Notes under the pieces: generated by a model
The model's database searches: none
Seen by the model: the letters and a program-made list of their open reading frames with translations, nothing else
Told to the model about the DNA's origin: nothing
NCBI RefSeq assembly: GCF_963678635.1
Contig: NC_087064.1
Location: 16,793,802-16,857,801, forward strand
Source of the DNA: Symsagittifera roscoffensis
Taxonomy: Eukaryota; Xenacoelomorpha; Acoela; Convolutidae
Length of the DNA: 64,000 nucleotides
Direction: 5' to 3'
Shown: one piece after another, positions 9,985 to 20,100 of the stretch
Numbering within the stretch: the stretch's first letter is position 1
Layout of the letters: each line of letters starts with the position of its first letter
Program-made: the position numbers and the translations under genes

Positions 9985-12205
9985 ATATTTAAATGCGGGC
10001 TTCACTAATTCGCCACGTTTCAGCTTTTTCAACGTATTTTTTGCATGTTTCTTTGAAAAAAAATTTCACGTTTGAGCTAGATCCTATTTTACACTGCTTA
10101 AGATATTTTAATTTCTATTTTGTAAAATGAATACTTAAATCTTTCTACCTTACAAGCTAATTTTTCTGATTTTTTCAAATTTTCAGATAATTTAAAAATT
10201 TCGATATTTTTAACCCTGTAGTTGGGTGCTGTTAGGGTACTCTGAGGCATTGCGATTCCTGCCTCCAAATATGGCTGCTGAAATCCTTGTAGTTTTCGAG
10301 ATATGGCATTCATGATTTTCTTAAATTCTAGAAAATTTAGATTTAAAAAACCCAAAAAATTTGAATTCCGACGCTTGTAGCCTTCGGAGTTTTAAATCAA
10401 ATCTTGCGTCCAAATGTGTTTGCTCGAATGCTTTCAGTTTCTCAGATGGGTCGTTTTTTTATGTCTTGTTAAAATTCGTCAAAGAACTGAAATATAAAAA
10501 GCTTGAAGTTCTCATCTTCATTGTGAGGCTATGTCACGGTACTCAGGGGTAGCGAAACTCGCTCCCAAATTTGAGTGCCCGAAATTTTTCACTGTTCGAG
10601 ATATGACATTTATGATTTTTTTTGTCTCCACGAAACTTAGATTTTAAAAAATCCAAAAGATTTGAATTCCCATTTTTGTACTTGACTACTGTGAGGGTAC
10701 TCTTCGGAGTTCTAAATGAAATCTTGCGTCAAAAGTGCTTGCGCGAATGCTTTGAGTTTCTCAGATATGACGTTTTTCTATATCCTGTTGAAATTGGTCA
10801 AAGGACTGAGATATAAAAAGTTTTCCCATTAAAGTCATTAAAGTTCTCATAATCATAGTGAGGTTCTTTCACGCTAATTTCAGGGGTACTGAATTTTGCC
10901 TCCAAATTTGAGTGCTCGTTTTTTTAGCTTTCAAGATATGACGATTTTTATGATTTCTTTTTATTTTTCAGAAATTAATTTTTAAAAATTCAAAAGATTT
11001 CAAATTCACAAACCTTAGGATGGGTACTGCGAGATTATTCTCATGAGTTGAAAATCTTGCGTCATAGGCGACTGTTCAATTGCTTTAGTTTCCGAGATGT
11101 GATGTTTTCATTTCATTTTTAAAATTTTCAAAGAGTTTAGAGAAAAGATAATTTCACAAAATTTGAAGATCCTGGGGTACTGTCAGAGTAATCCCCGGGG
11201 GTTGCAAATCTTGTCTCCAAATATGACTGCTGAAATACTTGTAGTTTTCGAGAAATGATGTTTTTCACGATCTTTTCTAAAGTTTTCAGAGAAATTCCCA
11301 GCCTTGTAGTTGGGTATTGTGAGGGTACTCTCAGGGGTTGCAAGTCTTGCGTCCAAATGCGACTGCTGAAACGCTTTTTTTCGAGATTTGACGTTTTTTT
11401 TTTAATTTTTTTAAAAATTTTTGATATTACCGGCAAAAAATTTCAGAAAAATTGAAGTTCCCAAAATTTAAGGCGAGACAATTTTAATATCAGGGTGCTG
11501 TCTGGCATTGAAAATCTCGCATCTGAATACGAATGCTCAAATCGTTTTAGTTTCCGAGATATGACGTTTTCTATAATTTTTTTTCATGTTTTTCCGGAAA
11601 ATTAGATTCAAGGAATTTTACGAACTTTGAAATTCCCAAACTTTTAGTGGGCTGTTCTCGGATTACTCTCAATGGTGCAAATCTGGCATCCAAATTTCTG
11701 CAAAGGTTTTAAGTTTTCGACATTTTATGGTTTTTAAACCTAAAACTTTTGAAATTTTTAAGCCTGGAAAATTGAAGTTCCCAAAATTTAAGGCGAGACA
11801 ATTTTAATATCAGGGTTTTATCTGGCATTGCAAGTCTCGCATCTGAATACGAATGCTCAAATTGTTTTAGTTTCCGAGATATGACGTTTTTTATGATTTT
11901 TTTTCATGTTTTTCCGGAAAAATAGATTCAAGGAATTTTATTGAAATTCCCAATCTTTTAGTGGGCTGTTCTCGGATTACTCTCAATGGTACAAATCTGG
12001 CATCAAAATTTCTGCAAAGGTTTTGAATTTTCGACATTTGTATGGTTTTTAAACTAAAATTTTTGAAATTTGCAACCCTGGAATTGGGTTTTGTCAGAGT
12101 ACACTCAAAAACTGCAGATCTTGTTTGCAATATGTATAGTTTTTCATGGGTTGGCAAAAATGCGAAGCAACGGAGGTGCGTTACGCGTTAGTTTATTGAA
12201 TTTGG
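9985..12205 (+). mobile_element. Head-tandem-tail repeat element, copy B
   Basis: This has the same head as copy A (9995-10040: 'gcgggcttcacta', 'cgccacgtttcagctttttcaacgta'). Then come roughly twelve degenerate ~155 bp units with the 'ctgtagttgggtgctgt', 'ggttgcaaatcttgcctccaaat' and 'gttttcgagatatgacg' blocks. The same tail ends it (12117-12200: 'cagatcttgtttgcaatatg', later 'gcgaagcaacggaggtgcgtta'). The array is more than twice as long as in copy A. The open frames on both strands here are repeat-derived and not genes. Confidence 0.6.
11451..12090 (+). repeat. Higher-order ~320 bp direct duplication inside copy B
   Basis: The sequence from 'attgaagttcccaaaattta' at 11451 recurs at 11771 with only scattered differences through 'gggctgttctcggattactc' and 'ctgcaaaggttt'. 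The period is 320 bp, about two basic units, so two monomers were copied together recently. Confidence 0.75.
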
Positions 12206-12349
12206 TAGCGGATGTATTGCAATCAAGGATCAAAAAAATTTTCTTCTGAAAAATGTGCTTACAGGACGCACATCCTACAGAACGCACAACTTACAGATCT
12301 TCTTTGAGCATCGTTGCTTTTTAAACGCACGGTCTACACAAAATCTGTA

Positions 12350-12680
12350 CTTACAATTGCGAGAGCAAGTGTCTTGTAATCGGGAACTAAACTTTTTTCC
12401 CTTAAATAATCTTACAAATCTTACTTATCTTAATTTTCTTACTTGATTTTTTATTGAACCTAAACAACTTCCATTTTGGTTCCCCTTTGGCCTAGAGATA
12501 ACGTCGTCCTCTTTCACCCTAAGTGTGTGTGAAGTCTGTTTTTTTTTCAATCTGTATGAAGTTGAATGTGTTTTTCCTGTAAAATTTGAATTGTCGGACT
12601 CTTCTAGGTCTGCTCAAGTTTTGTCGACGACTTAATTGCGACGTCACTAATTTTTCTTGTGCTTTAAGTTTTTTATTATA
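12350..12680 (+). repeat. tRNA-module repeat family, copy C
   Basis: The leader 'gagcaagtgtcttgtaatcgggaacta' is followed by a box A-like TTGGCCTAGAGATAACG at 12488. Box B has been lost. The body has 'attgtcggactctt', 'tctgctcaagttttgtcg' and 'acttaattgcga', as in the 15 kb and 42 kb copies. Confidence 0.55.
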
Positions 12681-13130
12681 GTTGAAAGTGTTTTTTTTTG
12701 TAATTTCAAAAGGAGTTTGGAAAGTTTTACAAAATCAGTTTTTTTTTTCAGTTGAACTGTTGATTGCCCAAAAATTGCTGGCTTTGTTTCCGCTTCGCAA
12801 ATTTTGTTTCATTGCAAATTTTTTTTTTCAAAATTTTTTGCTTGAAGTTTTTGCCCAGAATGTGCTGATATCAAGGCATACGGAAATTTTGGTAGACCTA
12901 GTTTTGTTTCACAATTTATCATTTCTTTTTGACTTTTTTGTATTTTGTGTTTTAATTTGTTAGTGTTGTATTGCAATTGATGCGAAGCTCCATTTTGCCT
13001 CTGCGTTTCATCTTTCATTTAAGTCTATCAACTCCAATTTTTTATCGCCCTTGCAAAAGAAAATGTCTTTTAATCGGGAACTGAAGACAAAAAACGTAGG
13101 ATTTACGACAAAATTTGTAAAAACTTTAAG
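12681..13130. other. Noncoding stretch with repeat fragments
   Basis: Contains the GCGAAGCTCC....GCCTCTGCG motif at 12981-13005 and a second partial tRNA-family leader ('aatgtcttttaatcgggaactgaag') near 13060-13085. Open frames on both strands are T-rich and not protein-like. Confidence 0.35.
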
Positions 13131-14556
13131 ATGAAACACCCAGAAGAATATCAGATGCTCGTGTTAGCAGGAGTTGACGTCAAAGAGTGTTTGCCGCAGC
13201 TTATTGTTAGTCAGTACTCAAAGCTGTATCCCGAAGAGTTTCAAAACATTGCTGACAGCTATGACTGCGAGTCTAATCAAAGTTCAACGAATGCACTGAA
13301 TTCAAGTAGCGCACTGAATTCAAACATCATTTTGAAACTCAAACACAGGCTGAAAAAATTGCACTCAAGTTTTGGTGACATATCTTACAACAATCCTGGA
13401 TTCTCATGCCTCAACGAACTCGCCGAGTTTGCTCCCACGGGATCTAATTGGAATACTAATCAAGCATCTTATAACCATTCTAATTCTCTGCCGGGTTCTA
13501 GAGGTGAAGCACCACACCTTGATGATTGCTTGTCCTGTGGTCCCAGCACCAGTAGTATTGCACATCACTCTCACTGTGATAGAATAGGAAGCACAGTCCT
13601 TGTACCATCACCTAGTGCAACCAAAGGTATCCTCGACATACCAGAACTCACATCATCGCACGCTCACAAAATATTATTTCATTACTAACTGTCTTCTAGA
13701 GAACAATATGCACATCGGGTTTCCACTGCAGAACAAAGTTTGGTGAAAGGGTAGGTTTGATTCTTCTAAGCTTGATTTTTTTGCGCTAAAAGAATGTTTC
13801 GTGGATTAAAATTATAAAGGGTTTCGTGCTATTGGTGAAATAAATTGGATTTCAGCCTGAAACATTGATTTATGTTAAGGACCTCCAGATAAGTGGAATT
13901 TTTGGAAGAAAATGACCTAAATTGTATCGAGTAAATTGTATCGAAAGGAAAAAGTTATTTGTAACTCTCATCGGCTTAAGGCTCACATAAAAAATCACTC
14001 TGCTTTTCACAATGCATAAAACACAAAAAAAAACACGGTTTTCTAATTTTATCAGCCTTGTTTTTGCTATTCAGTGAACTAGATCATCGATTACGGTATG
14101 TTATGTCTCCAGGTTACGGTTTTTGTTGTTATTTAATATTGAGGCTTTACTGTCATCAATGTCATTTTGATTTGATTTTCTCGAACTACGAAACTAATGT
14201 ATTGACTTTTTTAGGAATTGATTCAGATTGGGAACCTATCAAAGAAAGCAAAGATGACCAGATTGTATCAGTTGCAGAAGGACATCCGGTCACAATCCAG
14301 TTCTCAGTCCCGTTTTTGGTCCAGCACGACATCCAATCCGATTCTCCTGTCAACTACTCAGTCGTGACGACACGTGAAGACAAAACCGGGAAAGCAGTCG
14401 TGAATCTGAAATGGGACGTGAAATCGGACACCGAGAAAAATTGCACTGTTTTTACTGCCACGCTTGACGAATTGTCAACTGAAGAGTGTGGAAACTATTT
14501 TGTCTCTGTGACTGCTGAAAAACAACAGCATACACATGTTTTGGCGATCGATGTTG
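13131..14556 (+). CDS. Candidate gene with an Ig-like domain exon (two exons, partial)
   Basis: Two exons are inferred. The first is about 13131-13626, read from the ATG at 13131 to an AAAG/GTATCC donor. The second is 14215-14556, between a ttttttag acceptor and a GTGAGT donor. The first ends in phase 1 and the second begins with two bases that complete a Gly codon, so they are phase-compatible. The first encodes a polar, Ser/Asn-rich segment starting MKHPEEYQMLVLAGVD, with no signal peptide. The second is exactly 114 codons with phase 1-1 boundaries, the usual arrangement for an Ig exon. It shows an EGHPVTIQF strand, a TVFTATLDELSTEECGNYFV stretch (compare the Ig D.G.Y.C motif, here G-N-Y-F) and a closing VLAIDVG strand. 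Downstream exons were not found before the FMO gene. The gene name is unknown. The exon-1 start is uncertain and may be an internal exon. Confidence 0.45.
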
Positions 14557-14588
14557 GTGAGTGCTTTTTTAAATGTATCACCTATTTA

Positions 14589-14715
14589 TTGTTCCGACTA
14601 TTTGAAAAATGTTGAGGAACTTTGTATTAGGGTGTGTTTTAGTTTTTTCTTTTTTGTTTTCCTCGCAAACTCAGGTACCACAAAAAATCAAAGGAATAGG
14701 TCGAGTTATATATCT
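14589..14715 (+). repeat. Duplicated intron segment (partner at 8259-8385)
   Basis: Lies 33 bp after the donor of the Ig-like exon. It matches 8259-8385 over about 125 bp, including 'gttccgactatt' and 'gaggaactttgtatt'. Confidence 0.5.
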
Positions 14716-14949
14716 AATTGATGATAGTGTGTGAGGACAAGCTCTCACTTGAGCTACAGCTTCAGGTCTACCACAACCTGACCAAATTTGGCTGCAATAG
14801 TGGTACCACGTAAAAGTTCTAGACGCAAAAAAACGGCCTTGAGTCGCAAAAAACAGCTTCGCTCAGCAAAAAATAACACTGTCTAGAATGTGGGGAGATA
14901 ATAGAAATGGACTATCCTCGACAGGACTGTTAAGGCCTACTGATAGCTC
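14716..14949. other. Noncoding stretch
   Basis: Moderately GC-richer sequence with no open frame of note and no recognised repeat. Confidence 0.3.
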
Positions 14950-15370
14950 ATCTGCGATTCGCAGGAACTACAATTAACTAGACTTTTTTCCTGTAAATAA
15001 CTTTTTTTACACATCTGCAGGAAGTTGTGATGTTGCTTTATTAGCAAACCTTGGCAACTTCGAGACCTTTTCCCACTTGGCCTAGAGGTAATGCAGATGC
15101 CCTTGTACTAGAAGGTCTCGAGTTCGAGTCCCGGTCGGATTTTGATTTTCAGTAGGTATTAAATTGAACATTTTTGTCTTGGAAAAATCGAATGGTCGGA
15201 TTTTCGTTTGTCTGCTTATGTTTCGTCGGCTTAGTTGCCAAGTCGGGTAATTTCCTCGTGCTGTCAGCAATTTTCAATCTGTATCTCGCCTAAATGGTTC
15301 CGGCTTATTTTTATTGACCTAATCATCTCATTTTGTGTCGCTTCAAAGGCAAATAATGATGGAAAATGCA
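14950..15370 (+). repeat. tRNA-module repeat family, best-preserved copy D
   Basis: Box A TGGCCTAGAGG lies at 15078-15088 and box B AGTTCGAGTCC at 15121-15131, at the spacing expected of a Pol III internal promoter. About 100 bp of family leader ('gacttttttcctgtaaataa') precede them. The body with 'gaatggtcggattttcgtttgtctgct' and 'gtcggcttagttgcca' follows. The flanking open frame on the minus strand is not a gene. The module cannot be a functional tRNA because the acceptor ends do not pair. Confidence 0.65.
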
Positions 15371-16954
15371 AAAATTTGACAAATTAAGGTAGTTTTCTTG
15401 CAAATCTCATAGTTTTAAAACTTAATTGCTCAAATTTTTTTATGATAACAGTTTCCTTCGTTGATATTTTGTTTTTTTGCTCAAAGCGTCTGTCCACCTG
15501 TTGTGCTGCTGAGTGAATACTAAAATTTTATTTTATATTGGTGATTGTTTTGGACTAATTTTCTAAAATTATGTTCATTTTCCCCATTTTCTACTTGTTT
15601 TTTCCGTCTCATTTTCTAGTCGCTAGTTTGCAATGCTGTGCTTGCGTTGTATCGCAAGTGATACGAAGTTCCGCTTCGCGTCTGTATAAACTCTGATTTT
15701 TCCTCTTGAGGAGGTCTTTCAGTTTAAAAGTTTTGTGTTTAGCATGGCATCGATTGAGGGGATGAAAAAGTTTTTTTTTGCTGTTGATTGACCCAAGATG
15801 GATTGACCCAGAATTCAAATGCGTTGAATTTCAATATGAATAAATAGACTTTGAACATCAAGAAATTTCTTGCTTACTATTTTTCCTTTGGCTCAACAAG
15901 CGTCTCCCCAAATTTTGTTGGCTTAATTACCGCATTATGAGTTTAGTTTTAATGGTAATTCAGCATCGGTTATCGTGTTCTTCGGAGTGTTATTCTGAAA
16001 ATTAAATTCGTTAAATTTTCGGAAATTTGTGCTGGATGTGGATTTCGACTCTTTAACAAAAAATTTTTGACCGAATTTTATTGATTATCTGATAAAATTG
16101 GATGCCCTTAAGTGAAACGAAAAAAAGTTTTTCAACTGTGATTATTTTTTTCTTAAAATTTTGGAGTTTCAATTTGGGATTAATCATTGAGCCTGAAGTC
16201 GTTATTTTTCTATTAATTGGTAGCGTAGCTCATTAATCAGTCCGACTCAGGAGTCATTTCAAATTGAAGTAAGACAAGTTTGTTGAAGCAAACTTTTGCT
16301 TAAACGAGCGTGAAAAATAAACTATTAATACTTGAAATTCCGTGGGGCAAAATTTTTTTTTATAACTTGTGTCAGTTTTGTCAAAAATTACAGCAGACAC
16401 ATCAGAGAGCAGTTGGAACATTCAGAACATCGCCTTGATGTGAGCAATTTTGTTTGGTCTTTTGTTGTTGGATTCAGAGAAATGCATCCTTTTCTGGAAA
16501 AAGCAATAATTACTTCGTACAAAGTATTAACTAGGTTTGCTGGGAAGGTTATAGTTGTTATCACGTTCAGGACTTCGTGGTTTAATATCAAAATTTAAAC
16601 ACTGCATAGTTATAGGAAATGTTGCTCAAGTTTTTGCGGTTTGAAGCAATTTGATCGAAAACGCCATTTTTATCATTATTTTAGGTGTGGCTAAATTGAA
16701 GTTAACCATCAAATTCGGAGGATATCAAGAGCTTATAGTTGATTTCAAATCTGTTAACTTTCGCAGTTTTTTTCCGTCGCTTTTCATTTGATTTTATGAG
16801 TTAAAAGTTAAGCTGAAGCTCATATATGCAACAAATTAGCAAATAAATTGAGATTCTTTCATCAACCTTATTTCCATTTTCGTTTATTTTCCTCAATAAT
16901 TTGAAGCCAACTCTACTGTGAAAAGCGAATAACGTACACCACCACAAATATATT
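15371..16954. other. Intergenic sequence upstream of FMO
   Basis: No supported gene. It holds the GAAGTTCCGCTTCGCGTCTG motif at 15663-15684 and, at about 16395-16440, 'agagagcagttggaacattcagaacatcgccttgat', a short sequence repeated in variant form at about 43545-43600 and 44530-44570. The FMO promoter must lie near the 3' end, but no TATA or initiator could be assigned with confidence. Confidence 0.4.
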
Positions 16955-17194
16955 ATGGAGGAAGAATCAAGCTGGCAAATCGAAGATTCGTCTAACAGCC
17001 ACAGTGAATCACGTAATTATGACGTCATAATAGTAGGTGGGGGAATATCTGGTCTGGTGGCTCTCAAGTATTGTAAGGAAGCGAACATGAGCTGTGTGCT
17101 CCTGGAGGCCACTGACAAACTGGGGGGTCTGTGGACATACCGGAAAGACATGGACTATGGTGCCATGAGTTTCACTCACATCAATGTATCAAAG
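16955..17194 (+). CDS. FMO exon 1
   Basis: 80 codons ending in phase 0 at an AAAG/GTAGGA donor. Encodes a polar N-terminal extension of about 20 residues and then the FAD-binding Rossmann fold (GGGISGL) and the KLGGLW segment. Confidence 0.9.
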
Positions 17195-20100
17195 GTAGGA
17201 GGGAGTTAATGAGTTTCATTGTTCATCGGTAAGAGGGTATTTTTCATTCGATATTAATAATGGTGGTATCTGCGAATCGAAGAGTATATGAAAAGTTGTT
17301 CAGCCTGCCTAAGCATAGTCCATTTCTCTTAGTTTTGCAGGCCAGTTTTGCTTTCTAATTACTAAATGACATATTGCGGGACCAATCCTTATAAAAGTTT
17401 CTAGAATGTCTTTAAAGGAGACGCTTTTATGGCCTGCACGATTAGTCACAAGTGAAAAATTTCTCACTGATTTGAAACCTAAATATGGTACAGATAGCTT
17501 CGATTTGAACTATGTTTATGTAAAAAGACTAACGCCATCCATAGTCCCGACACTTACAGTTGTTTCAAGAAAGTTTCGATGAAAAATACTTTCTAAAATG
17601 CCTTGCTCTAGCAAAAAATATTCCATTTTACAAAGAAGGATGACATTCCCAGCCAAAAAACTATAGACCCATTTTATTGTTTCCTGCACTTGGTGCATTT
17701 AGAAAAACTGTGTGGAATCCGGAACCAGTTTGTCATGAACAAATCATAATATATGTGTTTAGTAACTTAAGATGTCGCGGAATCCCCAATTGTAAGTGGA
17801 ATCCGCAAATTGTAAGAGGAATTCGCTAATTGTAAGCAGTTTCCGCAAATTATAAGCGGAATCCGCATAAAATTGAGAAATCGACTTACATTTGCGGAAT
17901 CCGCTCACATTTGCGGAATCCGGAACAACTACCTATAATCGCTCGTTCCGGAATCTGCAACAAAATCAATGTGCCAAAAAAACCTACGTTACAGCTATTT
18001 TTTACGCGGAATCCACTGAAATTATGTAAATGGAATCCACTTACGTTTTGGAATATGTTTAAAAACTTGTCTCTGGAATCCAGGAACATACAAACACAAA
18101 ATAGTTTGGCGATCCAGTGCACAGTTTGGCCTCGTAATGATTTAACAAAATCAGTTGAATCAATTTTGTTGACAAGCTCAATTTCATGAAAATTCAAATT
18201 TCACTACCGGGTACTACTCAAACTTTTGTATGTATAATAATAGAGTTTTACTGATGATTTTCTGCTGTTGGTTTTCCGCAGATGATTTTTCGGCTTCATG
18301 GTTGTCGACTTAAGCTCTGTCGGTTTTGTTTCCAAATTATCTAGATCTTGTTTGATAAAAATAGGTAATACGAAAATGTATGGATTCGTGTTTTTATATA
18401 TATTTTAGAAGATTTCTCTCCTTTCCTTGTATACCTTCATAATTTTTTAGTCTCTTTTTACCTTTACTTCATTTTCTACAGACTTCCAAAAAGCGTAAAC
18501 GTATGGGGTGAACTTTTAACCCATATTTTTTAACCCATATTTTTTTCCAATTTTTCTCGAAAACTACCCTCCCAATTTTGAAGTTTTGGATTCCACAGGA
18601 AGAATGAGTTGCGAGAAACTCCCCTGCATTAGCGACTACGCTCAAATTTTCCCACGCCCAAATATTATGGCGCTCGGAAAAGTCAAACTTTCGTTTTCGT
18701 AACCGTTTTTTGAAAACTTTTCTCGAAAACTACTCTTCCAAATCTGAGTTCATGGGATCAATAGAGATAACAACTTATGTGGAACCTCCGTGCATAAATG
18801 GTTCTACCAAATTTGTTAACATAAAATTTTATGACCCCTCGGAAATATTTGAATTTTTGATCGATTTTTGAAACTTTTCTCGAAAACGACCCTCCTAAAT
18901 CTGACATTTTGATTTCAATCAAAAAGACGGGTTGTGTGAAACTACCCTGGTTAAACGGCTCTGCCTGAAATTTTCAAACGAGAAGTTATAATTTGAGGAA
19001 AAGCCAAAAACTGTGATTTTTTACCGTTTTTCAAACTTTTTGACTTTTCTCGAAAAATACCATCCCAAAACTGAGATTTTCAGTTCAAAATGAGATCGAG
19101 TCGTGAAAAGCTCCCCTGCATTAGCAGCTACGCCCAAAAAGTCTTACAACGGATGTTATGGTCCTCGGAGATGTCAAAGTTTCCATTTTTGACTGTTTTT
19201 TGAAATTTTTTGACTTAAGTTCTCGAAGACTACCCTCCCAAATCTGAGGCGGCAAAAATATATTAGCAAAATCGCACTTCGTTTAACTTGTGGACCTAAT
19301 CTTAGTTTTTTATTTTAAAAGTTTTTTGAGTAATTTTTAAAGAAAGAATTTTTCACCTATTTTTTAGTTGAAAACAAGCCATCACCTTGTGAATTGTGCC
19401 ATTTTTGATTGTTTCGTTTTCTTATATGGCTCATTTTTGCATCCGTACGTTTTCTGAGAAAATGTTAAACAAGTACTTCCAGCTTCAGCCGGTCTCTCGT
19501 AGGATTTCTTCTAAATTAAAGTTTCAGCTTGATGGATGGCTTCAATTCTGTCGGCTTCTTTACCGATTTTTTTTCTTGGAGTGTAGTATTTTTGAGATTG
19601 ATAAGACTCTGAAACCAATTTCTTCACTGCAACTTTGTTCAAAGTTCTGTTTGCTAAATTTTGAAGCGTCTTGGTGCACTCATCATATAACAGTTGTACC
19701 ACTAGTTGTGCGAAGCTCAGTTTCCGCCTCTGTGTTAAAAATAACCCATTTGGATTTAGAGCAAAAAGAAGTACCATAGATGCAGTGGTGACAATGATTA
19801 AATTTTTAAAAATTCAACTGGAAGAATCAAAACGAAATTATGCAATGTATTTTCCTGGATCTAAAAAAGTTTTCGACACAGTATATCACGAGTTATTAAT
19901 TCAAAATCTTGGGTTTATGCCAGGTCCACTCCTCTTCATTATTTTTTAAATGAATTAAACCCTGAACAAAACGATACAAAGACATTTTTGTATTCCGACA
20001 ACACTACAATATTAACAATCACTTCACAGAATTTCATTCGAAAAGAGCATCAAAAAGCATTAGACGACACTAGTAAGTCGCTGGAGAACCATACACTTTC

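Noticed and set aside
12682-12963. 93-codon open frame on the plus strand
   Set aside because: It consists of Phe/Leu from T-rich DNA, has repeat fragments inside it and no conserved feature.
15078-15135. tRNA gene
   Set aside because: Boxes A and B are present, but the acceptor stem and anticodon arm do not fold. The sequence belongs to a repeat family.
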